64,000 bases of DNA from Undibacterium sp049340185 (GTDB lineage Bacteria; Pseudomonadota; Gammaproteobacteria; Burkholderiales; Burkholderiaceae_D), in assembly GCF_049340185.1 (NCBI RefSeq), contig NZ_JBMPPC010000012.1:1-64000 (forward strand), written 5' to 3'. Positions 18,235 through 27,827 of this stretch are shown in pieces (position 1 is the stretch's first letter; each line of letters begins with the position of its first letter). The notes under the pieces are model-generated. The model made no database searches, was not told the DNA's origin, and was given only the letters and a program-made list of their open reading frames with translations. The translations under genes and the position numbers were made by a program.

Positions 18235-19239
18235 ATGTATTTGGAAAAAACCCTTTTGGAACCGCTCACCTGCTTCGGCAATGCTGATTATAAAATCGAT
18301 CGCATTCACTTATTCCGCGATATTTCTGAGGAAAACCTTCATCTCATCGCAGATATCATTCAACACTGCGCTATCGTTAAAGCCCGTACTGGCCAGATCG
18401 TACTCGATGCGCACAGCTCCGGTGCAAGATTGTATGTAGTGCTGCAAGGCGTACTAGGCATTACCAGACAAGATGCCGGCAGCAATCAATTAGAGACAGC
18501 GATTACGCAGTATTTGCCGGGAGAATGCGTTGGTGAAATCTCGGTACTGGATGAGGAGATTCACTCTTCGACAATCAGCGCACTGGCGGATAGCGAGCTG
18601 CTGGTCATCGAGGCGGAAACCTTATGGCGCTTGATTGACGAATCGAACGGTGTCGCTAAAAATTTACTGCAATTGCTATCGTTTCGTATCCGCGCCGCCA
18701 ATGCACAAATCCGGAATCGCCAGAAAGTCGGAGAATTTTATCGCCAGTTATCGATGGTGGATGGTCTGACTGGCCTGCACAATCGTGCCTGGCTGAATAG
18801 CCAGCTCCCCGGAATGATAGAACATGCTCATGCAACCGGCAATCCGCTAAGTATCATCATGGTCGACCTGGATCACTTTAAGCGATTTAATGACGATTAT
18901 GGTCATCTGGTGGGTGATGATGCGTTGCAAAGTGCGGCCAAAGTCATGAATGCCGGTCTGCGCCCCTCTGATTTTGCTGCCCGCTATGGCGGGGAAGAGA
19001 TGATCGTGATTTTGCCAGGTACGACACTGAAATCAGCGATTGCTGTGGCAGAGCGGTTGTGTACCCGACTACGTAAAACCCGGGTATTTGAAGAGCGCGA
19101 AAAACCTTTACCGCATATTACCGGGTCTTTTGGCGTAGCGACTTTATCAGCGGGACAAAATACTGCTGCACTGATTGCAATAGCTGATGCCGCTTTATAC
19201 CGTGCCAAAGATGAGGGGCGTAATCGCGTCGCCTCCTGA
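18235..19239 (+). CDS. Diguanylate cyclase with N-terminal cyclic-nucleotide-binding domain
   Basis: 334 residues: a CAP-type cyclic-nucleotide-binding domain at about 25-140 (LYVVLQGVLGI, LPGECVGEISVLD), a linker helix, then a GGDEF domain at about 172-332. The active-site loop reads GGEEM (252-256) in place of GGEEF/GGDEF, with the catalytic acids retained, so it is probably active. The inhibitory site RxxD is present (R243, D246) at the correct five-residue spacing. The protein would make c-di-GMP in response to a ligand bound at its N-terminus. It is the last gene of the operon and is followed by a strong terminator. No Shine-Dalgarno sequence is obvious. Confidence 0.9.
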   Translation: MYLEKTLLEPLTCFGNADYKIDRIHLFRDISEENLHLIADIIQHCAIVKARTGQIVLDAHSSGARLYVVLQGVLGITRQDAGSNQLETAITQYLPGECVGEISVLDEEIHSSTISALADSELLVIEAETLWRLIDESNGVAKNLLQLLSFRIRAANAQIRNRQKVGEFYRQLSMVDGLTGLHNRAWLNSQLPGMIEHAHATGNPLSIIMVDLDHFKRFNDDYGHLVGDDALQSAAKVMNAGLRPSDFAARYGGEEMIVILPGTTLKSAIAVAERLCTRLRKTRVFEEREKPLPHITGSFGVATLSAGQNTAALIAIADAALYRAKDEGRNRVAS

Positions 19240-19266
19240 GAAACAATACAGCGAGGAGCGACAAAT

Positions 19267-19307
19267 AAAAAAGCCTGCAGATATGTTGATATCCGCAGGC
19301 TTTTTTT
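19267..19307. terminator. Bidirectional rho-independent terminator
   Basis: AAAAAAGCCTGC pairs with GCAGGCTTTTTT and the inner GATAT with ATATC around a short loop, leaving one mismatch. It lies between the converging diguanylate cyclase and ompW genes. Confidence 0.9.
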
Positions 19308-19351
19308 ATTTATTCTGACTGGAGCTACATCGTGTCAAAATAACTTAAGGC

Positions 19352-20035
19352 TTAGAAGTGATAGCCAACACCGACTACAATCGCGACTGGATCCAGCTTA
19401 ATTTCTTGCGTCTGACCAGTAGAGAAATGCGCTGTCGTTTTCAGGTAAGTCTTCGTGACTGCTGCGTCGACATACCATTTTTCATTGATGGCATAAGCGG
19501 CACCGATCTGACCAGTTACACCAAACTTATGATCAAGTTTAAATGTTGTTGGTGAGGAGCTGCCTGTATTGGTCAATGCGGTCAATTGTCCAGAACCTGT
19601 TTCCTTCTGGAAGTAAGCATAGGTCAAGCCGACGCCGACATAAGGACGGAAAGCAGATTTCGCCTGGAAGAAGCGATATTGAGCAAACAAAGTTGGTGGC
19701 AATACTTCAGAAGTACCCAGTTTGCCTGTGCCATTGATAGCACCCGCGCCGATCAGGTTATGTTTGTATGGCAAACCCACCGCGAATTCCGCAGAGATAT
19801 TGTCAGTGAACATATAGTTACCGACCAAAACAGGTTCAGTATCGCTACCGACGTCGGCCTTTGTACCTGGCAAAGCAGGCGCACTCAAATCACCACTTGT
19901 TACTTTTGGAGTGATTTGGTTAATACCAAATTTGGCTGACCACGTACCTGCTGATTGTGCTGAAGCAGCAACGCTCGCCGTCATCGAAACAGCGATTGCC
20001 AACAGCTTCATCGCCGTGTTAAAACTTTTATTCAT
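19352..20035 (-). CDS. ompW: OmpW family outer-membrane protein
   Basis: 227-residue small beta-barrel. It has a signal peptide (about 1-26, ending ASAQS), alternating beta strands, the family features LPPTLFAQYRF and FRPYVGVGLTYAYF, and the C-terminal GVGYHF whose final phenylalanine is the usual outer-membrane insertion signal. OmpW proteins form narrow hydrophobic channels and often change with oxygen, iron or osmotic stress. It is a single gene between two hairpins. An 11-bp inverted repeat lies 73-115 bases before the start codon and could be regulatory. Confidence 0.92.
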   Translation of the reverse strand: MNKSFNTAMKLLAIAVSMTASVAASAQSAGTWSAKFGINQITPKVTSGDLSAPALPGTKADVGSDTEPVLVGNYMFTDNISAEFAVGLPYKHNLIGAGAINGTGKLGTSEVLPPTLFAQYRFFQAKSAFRPYVGVGLTYAYFQKETGSGQLTALTNTGSSSPTTFKLDHKFGVTGQIGAAYAINEKWYVDAAVTKTYLKTTAHFSTGQTQEIKLDPVAIVVGVGYHF

Positions 20036-20107
20036 ATTGTCTCCCGATCCTTTTGACTGATGACACCTAAGTTAGTCATCTACATAATTCGATAAAGTTG
20101 CTTGCCT

Positions 20108-20150
20108 CATCAACATCATCGTTTCAACATAAAACCCGTTGATGTTGATG
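20108..20150. repeat. Inverted repeat upstream of ompW
   Basis: CATCAACATCA (20108-20118) and its exact complement TGATGTTGATG (20140-20150) are separated by 21 bases. There is no T-tract, so a classical terminator for the GDSL gene is unlikely; an operator or mRNA structure in front of ompW is possible. Confidence 0.5.
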
Positions 20151-20197
20151 CGGAAAATCGCAAAGGTCATCTCTACCCTTGCAATCAGGCCGTGGGC

Positions 20198-21445
20198 TTA
20201 CAGCCAGCCTTTTGCAACCATTTCTTTAGATACATAACGTGCCAGCAACAAGTAACCGTATGGTGTCGGATGTACGGAGTCAGCATACTGGTAGTTATCC
20301 ACTGAGCCGGAGATCGTGTTTGATTTATTGCAGACAAGTGAGGATCCCAAAGGATTTTTCGCTGCTGTCAGATCACAAGCTGGTGTCGTCACGTTCGTCA
20401 GACCATAAATCGCAGGATTGGCGAATTGATCACGATTAATGGTGTAAGCATCAACATATAAAATGCTGGCATTGCCATCGAGACCTGCTTTCAACTGGGA
20501 ATTGAATGTATTCACCATGTTGAAAATCAAAGTTTGTGTGGAAGCATCTGTACTCAAACCAAACGGTGTCTGACTAATATCAGGCAAGTTCACGACGGTG
20601 ACGTATTTAGCACCCTTACCGACGATCAGCGTTTTAACATAGCCAGCCAATTCAGCACCAGCTGTACCCATTGCAGTGACAACCAGTGGTGCATTAGTTT
20701 GTACGAATGCACCTGCTGCGGCTGCACCGACAGTCGGCGTCAATTTAGCGACAGCAGCTGCCTGGCAGTTAGTTGCCTGGGCATCAGTAGGAACGCAAGT
20801 ACCAGCAGCGATATCTTTTTGAATCTGACCTGGCACAGCAGCAGTGACGGCCGCCGTTGCTGCAGCGGTAGCACCGGCGGAGAACGTTGCCAGCTGGATG
20901 AATACGTCGTTACCGCCAGCCATGACGAATACGATTTCGTCACCTTTGAAGGCACCGCCGTTGATTGCCAGATGGTTCTGGATTTGTGTAATAACAGGTA
21001 CGGTCAACTGGCCAAGAACAGCATTGGAGCCGCCCAGCAGTTTGTTGCCAGGACCAACTGGATTCGTTACGCGCGCACCACCTTGTGCATAGGATGTGCA
21101 ACCTGCGTGGTTAACAACGGGGACGCTAAAACCTTGTGATGCCAAACCTAACAACCCTGTTTGTGCCGCGCAAGGTGCTGCCAAGCCTAACTGGGCTGCC
21201 ATCAATTCTGTCCAGTTTTTAGCATTGTTCTTACCGTTTGCGTCTACATCATTGATGCTGTATTTGCCGCCTTTTAATGCTGCAACAGTACCGACTGCAT
21301 AAGTGCCGACGTCGCTCAGGCTATCGCCGAACGAAACTTGGGAACTGAATTTAACCTTGGTAGTTTGATCACCGCCACCGCCACCGCCGCAACCAGCTAG
21401 AACAGCTGCTGCAAGCAATGCCAGTGCAAAATTGGATTGACGCAT
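20198..21445 (-). CDS. SGNH/GDSL hydrolase lipoprotein
   Basis: 415 residues. A lipoprotein signal (LAAAVLAGC, lipid-bearing C19, followed by a glycine run) is followed by a GDSL esterase domain: block I SFGDSLSDVGTY with catalytic S42, block III GGNDVF, and block V DSVHPTPYGY with the catalytic Asp and His. The middle is unusually rich in alanine and threonine (about residues 180-270). It probably acts on ester bonds of lipids or polymers at the outer membrane or cell surface. The downstream gene on the same strand is ompW, but the hairpin between them suggests separate units. Confidence 0.88.
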   Translation of the reverse strand: MRQSNFALALLAAAVLAGCGGGGGGDQTTKVKFSSQVSFGDSLSDVGTYAVGTVAALKGGKYSINDVDANGKNNAKNWTELMAAQLGLAAPCAAQTGLLGLASQGFSVPVVNHAGCTSYAQGGARVTNPVGPGNKLLGGSNAVLGQLTVPVITQIQNHLAINGGAFKGDEIVFVMAGGNDVFIQLATFSAGATAAATAAVTAAVPGQIQKDIAAGTCVPTDAQATNCQAAAVAKLTPTVGAAAAGAFVQTNAPLVVTAMGTAGAELAGYVKTLIVGKGAKYVTVVNLPDISQTPFGLSTDASTQTLIFNMVNTFNSQLKAGLDGNASILYVDAYTINRDQFANPAIYGLTNVTTPACDLTAAKNPLGSSLVCNKSNTISGSVDNYQYADSVHPTPYGYLLLARYVSKEMVAKGWL

Positions 21446-21573
21446 TTTGTCTCCTAATGGGAATATTTTTTAAAAATTAAGTGAACGGTCGTGCTAGTCA
21501 CCGTGCGCTCAGTATGTCATCAGGATTTTTACCTGAATAGAGAAAATTACAATTCTAGAGTAAACATTCTTTT

Positions 21574-21612
21574 AAAAACAACGTGCTTTTACTCAAAAAT
21601 AAAATCACGTTG
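21574..21612 (-). terminator. Probable terminator of the RND operon
   Basis: On the minus strand CAACGTG pairs with CACGTTG and an inner TTTTA with TAAAA, followed by five T. It lies 83 bases past the permease stop. The stem is less GC-rich than the other terminators in the window. Confidence 0.5.
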
Positions 21613-21694
21613 CCAGATGCACAATTATTGCAAATAAACAACAGGCAATCAAGGCTTATTTTTCAAGTCCCTTTATTTTTAAAGCTTATTATTT

Positions 21695-24600
21695 TCAAGT
21701 CTTATTGATGTCCAGCGCCGTATCGGCAATCCGGCTATGTCTTGTGAAATAAGCCTGCGCCTGACGTCCCCACTTATCCAAGTAAGTATAGGCAATCGGA
21801 ACCACTAATAAGGTGAGCAAGGTGGAAGTAATAATCCCGCCTATCACTGCACGTCCCATAGGAGCTTGCGATTCTGCTCCCTCACTCAAACCGATCGCCA
21901 TCGGTAACATACCAAAAATCATTGCCAGCGTGGTCATCAGAATCGGACGCAGCCTGACCTGACCTGCCGCCAGGATCGCATCATGTTGTGACATCCCTTG
22001 TTTCTGAGATTGATTGATAAAATCGACCAGCAAAATCGCATTCTTGGTTACCAAGCCCATCAGCATAATAAAACCGATGATGGAAAAAATATTCAAGGTA
22101 CTGCCGGTAATTAATAAAGCCAGCAATACGCCGATCAGAGAAAAAGGCAGCGAGGTCATGATCGCCAGCGGTTGCAAAAAACTACCGAATTGCGACGCGA
22201 GGATCAGATAAATAAAGATCACCGCAATACCCAGCGCAGCCAATGCGGCGTTAAAAGATTCCTGCATCTCCTTAGTCTGTCCCCCGACATCGAAGCGATA
22301 CCCTGGTGGCAGCTCAATGGTTTTGACCAGGTCCTGAACTTCTTTACCGACATCTCCTGCCGGACGGCCTTCGACGTTGGCATAGATTGCCGCACGACGC
22401 TGCAAATCCTGGCGCTTGATAACTCGCGGACTGGTTCCCGGAATGAATTGAACTACCTGACGCAAGGGCACCATTACCGGCGTGCCGGTCGCGTCAAGCT
22501 TGCTACTTGCCAGAGACAGATCTGCAAGGTCAGAGATTTTCTGACGACCCGATTTAGGAAGCTGTACGTTGATTTCGTAATTCTGCCCGTCTGGTGCCAG
22601 CCACTGACCTATCGTGTCACCGGCAACAAATGGTCGCAAGGCGGCGCCAATTTGCTGTACGGACAAGCCCAGATCATTCGCCAGTTCATTATTGACCTTC
22701 ACCAGCACTGTCGGATTGGCTCCCGTCAAACTACTTTCCAGATCTGCGATGCCCTTGATTGCGCTCAACTTCAGCATGACTTGATCGATAACCCCTTGCA
22801 GCTTATCTGCGTCAGGCCCCAGGATTGCCACGTAAATAGGTTTATTAAAACCGACGCCAAGTTCAATACCGGGAACTGATTTCAAGCGTTGACGGATAGC
22901 AGATTCAATTTCTTTTTGTGGCTTGCGGTGACTGATGCGAGGTTGGGTCAGCTTCAGATTAATCTGCGCCGCATTGCGTTCGCCTTCCACACCGACACTG
23001 GTATTCATCGTCACTATTTCCGGTATTTCTTTCAAAATCGCTTCAACCTGCATGGTCTTTTCGTTGGTGTAGATCAGGCTAGAACCAACCGGCGTTTTAA
23101 GATTAAGTGAAATTTGACTGTCATCTGTTTCCGGCGCGAATTCAGTCCCAATAAACGGTAGCAAAAAGAAACTGCCGACAAAGAGTGCGAAAGTGAGTAT
23201 TAGCGTTGTTTTGCGGCGTCGCAATACCAGCTCAAGAATACGCCCGTAAAGGTGATGAAGTTGATCGATCCCGTGCTCAATCCGCTCCATCATGCGCGCC
23301 AGCCATGGAAAACGGCTAAATCGCCCTTCAGCCGGATCATGCCAAACCGAAGACAACATAGGATCTAAGGTAAAACTTACAAACAGCGATACCAGAACCG
23401 CGACAGTGACCGTAATACCAAATTGTAAAAAGTAGCGGCCAATCATGCCATTCATAAAGGCCACCGGCACAAACACCGCAACAATCGCAAACGTCGTTGC
23501 CATGACCGCGAGCCCAATTTCATTGGTGCCATCTTCAGCCGCTTGCTTATGTCCTTTTCCCATCCCTAAATGGCGAACAATATTTTCCCTGACGACAATC
23601 GCATCATCGATTAAAAGACCAATACAAAGAGACAGCGCCATCAAAGTCATGAAGTTCAAGGTAAAGCCAAATGCCTTCAATGCAATAAAAGTGGCAATCA
23701 CCGAGATCGGCAAGGTCAGGCCGGTAATGATCGTGCTACGCCAGGAATGCAAGAACAAAAATACAATCAGGATCGTTAATCCGGCGCCTTCAAGAATCGT
23801 TTCCTTGACGCCGCTTAATGACTGTTTTACGTTGTCTGCGTTGTTGTAGTTGACGTTCATGACCACATCGGCAGGCAATCTCTTTTTCAGATCATCGATA
23901 GCCTCCATGATGCCATCGCCGACCTCTACAATATTGGCGTCCTGAATCTTGGTAACTGACACGCCGATTGCCCGCACACCGTTGACACGCGAAACCGATA
24001 ACTCTTCACGTTCACCGTCCTGAATATCGGCAACCTGCTCCAGGTAAACCGGAGCGTTGGCACGACGGGCAACGATAATTTTATTGAATCCGCGCGGATC
24101 TGTTATTTTCGCTTCCAGACGCACCAACTGATCTTTAGCCCCTTGAGTGATCAATCCTGCCGGCATGTTCTGGTTCGTTGACTGGATTGCTGCCAGCACT
24201 TCATTCACACCGACGTGATTAGCTGCCATGCGATCAGGATTCAATTTGACTTGCACCTGCCGGACAACCGCACCCCGTACATCGACACGACCAACACCGG
24301 CGACACTCTGTAGTTTTTTCGCGATGATCTGGTCGGTCAGGTTAGATAATTCACGCAAGTTTCTTTCCTGAGAACGGATCGACATTTCCACAACAGGACG
24401 CTCATTACCGTCGCTACCACCGCGGACAATAAATGGATCTTTTACGTCTTTAGGAAAGCCCGGGCGTATCTGAGCAACTTTGTCGCGTACTTCCTGCAGC
24501 ACTTTGTCTGGATTTACGGACAACTGAAACTCAGTCCAGATACCTGCACGCCCCTCGTAAGAACTTGCCATAATCCGTTTTACGCCGCTGATCGTGTTCA

Positions 24601-24811
24601 ATACATTCTCGACCGGCTTGGTAATATCGTTTTCAACAATTTCAGGTGATGCTCCCGGATATTGCACTTCCATCCAAACGCCAACAGACTGCACGTTTGG
24701 CATTTGCTCCAGCCCCAAACCTTTGTACGAAAACAATCCCAAAACCATCAGCGCTACCATCACCATGGTGGCAAAAACCGGATTCTGAATACTGACTTTG
24801 GTGATCCACAT
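21695..24811 (-). CDS. RND efflux permease, HAE1 family
   Basis: 1038-residue AcrB/MexF-type inner-membrane transporter, which exports hydrophobic or amphiphilic compounds using the proton gradient. Typical features are the N-terminal ...NPVFATMVMVALMVLGL helix, the porter domain phrase YPGASPEIVENDITKPVE, and the proton-relay aspartate pair in CIGLLIDDAIVVREN of TM4. Two repeated halves of six helices each give the usual length. It begins three bases after the adaptor stop, so translation is coupled. No outer-membrane channel gene follows, so it presumably borrows a TolC-type channel encoded elsewhere. Substrates cannot be read from the sequence. Confidence 0.94.
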   Translation of the reverse strand: MWITKVSIQNPVFATMVMVALMVLGLFSYKGLGLEQMPNVQSVGVWMEVQYPGASPEIVENDITKPVENVLNTISGVKRIMASSYEGRAGIWTEFQLSVNPDKVLQEVRDKVAQIRPGFPKDVKDPFIVRGGSDGNERPVVEMSIRSQERNLRELSNLTDQIIAKKLQSVAGVGRVDVRGAVVRQVQVKLNPDRMAANHVGVNEVLAAIQSTNQNMPAGLITQGAKDQLVRLEAKITDPRGFNKIIVARRANAPVYLEQVADIQDGEREELSVSRVNGVRAIGVSVTKIQDANIVEVGDGIMEAIDDLKKRLPADVVMNVNYNNADNVKQSLSGVKETILEGAGLTILIVFLFLHSWRSTIITGLTLPISVIATFIALKAFGFTLNFMTLMALSLCIGLLIDDAIVVRENIVRHLGMGKGHKQAAEDGTNEIGLAVMATTFAIVAVFVPVAFMNGMIGRYFLQFGITVTVAVLVSLFVSFTLDPMLSSVWHDPAEGRFSRFPWLARMMERIEHGIDQLHHLYGRILELVLRRRKTTLILTFALFVGSFFLLPFIGTEFAPETDDSQISLNLKTPVGSSLIYTNEKTMQVEAILKEIPEIVTMNTSVGVEGERNAAQINLKLTQPRISHRKPQKEIESAIRQRLKSVPGIELGVGFNKPIYVAILGPDADKLQGVIDQVMLKLSAIKGIADLESSLTGANPTVLVKVNNELANDLGLSVQQIGAALRPFVAGDTIGQWLAPDGQNYEINVQLPKSGRQKISDLADLSLASSKLDATGTPVMVPLRQVVQFIPGTSPRVIKRQDLQRRAAIYANVEGRPAGDVGKEVQDLVKTIELPPGYRFDVGGQTKEMQESFNAALAALGIAVIFIYLILASQFGSFLQPLAIMTSLPFSLIGVLLALLITGSTLNIFSIIGFIMLMGLVTKNAILLVDFINQSQKQGMSQHDAILAAGQVRLRPILMTTLAMIFGMLPMAIGLSEGAESQAPMGRAVIGGIITSTLLTLLVVPIAYTYLDKWGRQAQAYFTRHSRIADTALDINKT

Positions 24812-24814
24812 AGC

Positions 24815-26029
24815 TTAGCCTTTGACTTTATCTGAAGTCACATCGGCTGCCGGGACCGATGCAATAGCAGCTTTCGGCATACTGACTTTGCTGCCGGGCT
24901 TAATGCTATCAAGCCTGGTCGAAATAATCTGCATACCAGGCTCCAGTCCCTGAGTCACCTGAACCACCCCCTCATCTTCATTGCGCAGGCCTAATTTGAC
25001 TACCTGCTGCTGAATCTGATTATTGACTATGCGATAGACCACATCACTACCATTATGCTGGCGTACCGCCGTCACGGGCATCACAGGTAAAGCATTGGTT
25101 TTTTCTAATGTTAGATTACCTTTGGCAAACATACCGCCTTTCAATACACCATCCATATTCTCAACGCTCACATAGACCAGCATTGAGCGAGACCCGGCCT
25201 CAGCAGACGGATTGATACGGGCGACTTTGCCGGTAAAAGAACGAGAGCCAAAACCATCTACAGAGAATTTGACATTTTGGCCAATTTTGACACGGGGGAT
25301 TTCGCTCGACGGCACTTGTGCCTCAAGGATCAACTGAGCGAGATTGACGATACTGAATAAGGGACTGTCTGGCGAAACCTTGTCACCAGCCTGAACGCTG
25401 CGTTTACTGACGATACCGTCTACGGGAGATTTCACCAACGTATCGGCAACAGCAAGCTGTGCAACCTCCCGCTGTGAGGTTGCAGACTTCAGGCTGGCAT
25501 GCGCCAGGTCCAGACTATTCTGTGTTGTATCAAACGCATTTTGAGAAATGTAATTCTGCTTGAGCAAGGCCTCATTCGAATGACGATTTTTTTGCGCCAA
25601 TGCCAGGCGAGCCTGAGCTTCATCGACAGCAGCGTCTTGGATATTGAAACGAGCACGTAAATCCGCGCTGTCAAAACGGGCGATCACTTGCCCTTTCCGG
25701 ACTGGCATTCCCTCTTGCACCAAAGTTTCATGCACCTCAGCAGCAACCTTTGCCCGCACAGTAGTCTGACTTGCTGGCATCAGTGAGCCGGATATAGGCA
25801 GGTTCAGGCTTAATTCGCGTGCTGTGATTTTCACCACATCAACAGCTGCCAGCTCATAAACCGGCTCTTTCTTAGCCATCGCTTTTTCACCGTCTTTCGC
25901 CTGCGCTGCAATCGTCTTGGTGTAGATGATCCAGCCACCGCCGACAATTAGCACAGCAATCAAACCCATTACAGGCAAACGCCAGCGACGTTGTGATAGT
26001 GAAGACAAAACGGGAGTGTCTATTTTCAT
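24815..26029 (-). CDS. RND efflux periplasmic adaptor (MFP)
   Basis: 404 residues. One N-terminal membrane segment (about 16-36) anchors the protein, followed by the biotinyl-lipoyl-like halves (VRAKVAAEVHETLVQEGMPV and ADTLVKSPVDGIVSKRSV), a helical hairpin between them, and beta-barrel and membrane-proximal domains. It bridges the permease to an outer-membrane channel. It is the first gene of the two-gene efflux operon. No regulator gene is adjacent, so control must come from elsewhere. Confidence 0.93.
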   Translation of the reverse strand: MKIDTPVLSSLSQRRWRLPVMGLIAVLIVGGGWIIYTKTIAAQAKDGEKAMAKKEPVYELAAVDVVKITARELSLNLPISGSLMPASQTTVRAKVAAEVHETLVQEGMPVRKGQVIARFDSADLRARFNIQDAAVDEAQARLALAQKNRHSNEALLKQNYISQNAFDTTQNSLDLAHASLKSATSQREVAQLAVADTLVKSPVDGIVSKRSVQAGDKVSPDSPLFSIVNLAQLILEAQVPSSEIPRVKIGQNVKFSVDGFGSRSFTGKVARINPSAEAGSRSMLVYVSVENMDGVLKGGMFAKGNLTLEKTNALPVMPVTAVRQHNGSDVVYRIVNNQIQQQVVKLGLRNEDEGVVQVTQGLEPGMQIISTRLDSIKPGSKVSMPKAAIASVPAADVTSDKVKG

Positions 26030-26439
26030 GATCTGCTCTTGTATTATTTTTTATAAGTGGAGTAACTACTTCGCTGCAATGCGCTCATCGTTATTTTTAT
26101 AATGGCAATTTGCACTATTCAGACCTAGCTTATAGAAATAAGTTCGCCAAAATCCTCATTGTCTAAGACGAAGATTACTGCCATTGAAGTCAAGCGTATT
26201 ACAACAGAGGAATACGTACCAATAATACAATCGATCAGAAAAAAAACGGGAGACTTTAATAAAATAGCCAGTTAAATCAGGACGAAAGTTACCATCGCTC
26301 ATTCAAGCTAAAGCCTAACTACGTGGAAATATGGTGGGAGCGCTTAAGGTAACAGATAAAAAGTACAGGATAAATAAATCATTCATACGCTACTCAACCG
26401 ATGCCCATCCTGAGCACCAGTTGCCGACTATTAACGAGA
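26030..26439. other. Intergenic region upstream of the efflux operon
   Basis: About 410 AT-rich bases between the divergent-facing efflux adaptor start and the DoxX gene end. It presumably contains the efflux promoter, but I cannot name convincing -35/-10 elements or an operator. A frame at 26331-26543 overlaps the DoxX gene and has no ribosome site, so I reject it. Confidence 0.4.
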
Positions 26440-26904
26440 TCAGGTTTGTGCCGACGATTGAATACGGCTATCCAAAGAGAACTTTCCTGCGCCGAATACC
26501 AATAAAACCAGAAGTAGTAATCCCCAGTACAAATGATCATTGATCGCTGCAGGGCATTCAAATTTCCAGAGTTGAGGATACGAAATCACTGCCATTGCGT
26601 TCACGACAAACAGTCCGAGCGCAGCAGGACGTGAAAATAATCCTGTGATCAGAAGTATTGGTAAAAACAGCTCGCCACCCGCGCCCATGATGGCTGCTAA
26701 CTCAGGGGGTAGTAAAGGTACGGTGTATTCTTCACGGAACAAAGACAGTGTTCCCTCCCAGTCTTGGACTTTGATCATTCCTGCTTTTAGAAATTGCCAG
26801 CCTACGAAAACACGCAATCCCAGATTCAGCAGAGCGCCACCCCATTCTTTTAGCATATGATCGAATTGCGTCGTCAGTTGGTGCAGGCGTAAAAATTGAT
26901 TCAT
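26440..26904 (-). CDS. DoxX family membrane protein of the bufferin operon
   Basis: 154-residue inner-membrane protein with four hydrophobic segments. Typical DoxX features are LNLGLRVFVGWQFLKAGMIKV and GAGGELFLPILLITGLFSRPAALGL. The start has a good GGAGAAG ribosome site. It lies 89 bases after the DUF2063 gene on the same strand. A DoxX protein is a regular fourth member of DUF2282/DUF692/DUF2063 clusters (the hvfX or bufD position), where it may work in electron supply or membrane handling of the exported peptide; that role is not proven. Confidence 0.85.
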   Translation of the reverse strand: MNQFLRLHQLTTQFDHMLKEWGGALLNLGLRVFVGWQFLKAGMIKVQDWEGTLSLFREEYTVPLLPPELAAIMGAGGELFLPILLITGLFSRPAALGLFVVNAMAVISYPQLWKFECPAAINDHLYWGLLLLVLLVFGAGKFSLDSRIQSSAQT

Positions 26905-26993
26905 ATTCTTCTCCGTTTAATTGATTGATATCAGGATTCCTGTAGATCATTAGTCGGAGTTGAAGAGGAGTTCTTACAATATATCCGTGGAAT

Positions 26994-27827
26994 TTAACTC
27001 GTCAGTACAAATAATTCCCACTGAAACCATTGCTGGAGGCGCTCAGTAATTGGGAATTCCGCATCACATTCAACAGCAAGTTCCAGGGCTTCTCCAAGAT
27101 TTCTTCCCTGCGACAAAGCTTGCAAAGCGATATAAGACGCGGTATCGATGACGTGGAGAGCAGGCGTCCACTTTTGACGATGAATCAAGATGTGATTTTT
27201 GCGCTGTATCTCTGAGGGAAACATCTCATTGCCGATATTTTGGTGGGCAAGCCAGATGTCAGCGCTAGCCCAGTCCGATACAATTAATTTATACGAAGGA
27301 TGCAGTTCCAGCGATGCATCAGCGAATTGCGCGCCAAAGCGGCTGATTAGCTCTGACAAATGTAATGTGGATTTGTCCTCAGCATAATAGGCCTGATGCA
27401 ATAGCCACTCTACTCTTGCGACATCTGAAAAGTAAGGATAGTCCGCAGACACACCGAATTCCTCATCTTCTAGAAAAGTCGCCAGAGAAACGCCGAACTC
27501 GTTCAGGTCACCCGAAGTTGATGGATAGCGGCGACCATATTCTCTGGCCATTTGTCCAAAAAATTCGTCACCGACTAATTGATGGAGTACGGGATAGACA
27601 TTTTTCAAAGTCTGACTCCAGATTGCCGTCAGATTGCCCCGATAAGTGGCAAGCCGCGATGTGATCTGCGAGGGCTTGGTGCTAAATATATTCAGCTCTG
27701 GGTGTGGCGCTGCATTCAGTTTAGAAGCAGATATGGTAGCAATCAAGCTCTCAGAAAATCGTAATTGCAATTCAATCAGTGTAGCTCTATTCGCCGGATT
27801 AAGCAGGGGCGGATTGTTCGCTGTCAT
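26994..27827 (-). CDS. bufC: DUF2063 partner protein of the MNIO enzyme
   Basis: 277 residues. The N-terminal half is the DUF2063 domain (RLATYRGNLTAIWSQTLKNVYP, LVGDEFFGQMAREY, SGDLNEFGVSLATFL), which in studied systems binds the precursor peptide and presents it to the DUF692 enzyme. The C-terminal half is less conserved. The start overlaps the stop of the DUF692 gene by four bases, which indicates coupled translation and a stable complex. Together with the enzyme and the small cysteine peptide upstream it forms a bufferin-type maturation set. Confidence 0.85.
   Translation of the reverse strand: MTANNPPLLNPANRATLIELQLRFSESLIATISASKLNAAPHPELNIFSTKPSQITSRLATYRGNLTAIWSQTLKNVYPVLHQLVGDEFFGQMAREYGRRYPSTSGDLNEFGVSLATFLEDEEFGVSADYPYFSDVARVEWLLHQAYYAEDKSTLHLSELISRFGAQFADASLELHPSYKLIVSDWASADIWLAHQNIGNEMFPSEIQRKNHILIHRQKWTPALHVIDTASYIALQALSQGRNLGEALELAVECDAEFPITERLQQWFQWELFVLTS

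Noticed and set aside
20534..21139. Plus-strand frame of 201 codons antisense to the GDSL lipoprotein
   Set aside because: It is the complement of clear GDSL motifs; cysteine- and serine-rich composition is a typical shadow.
26331..26543. Plus-strand 70-codon frame overlapping the DoxX gene
   Set aside because: It overlaps a well-supported gene and has no ribosome site.
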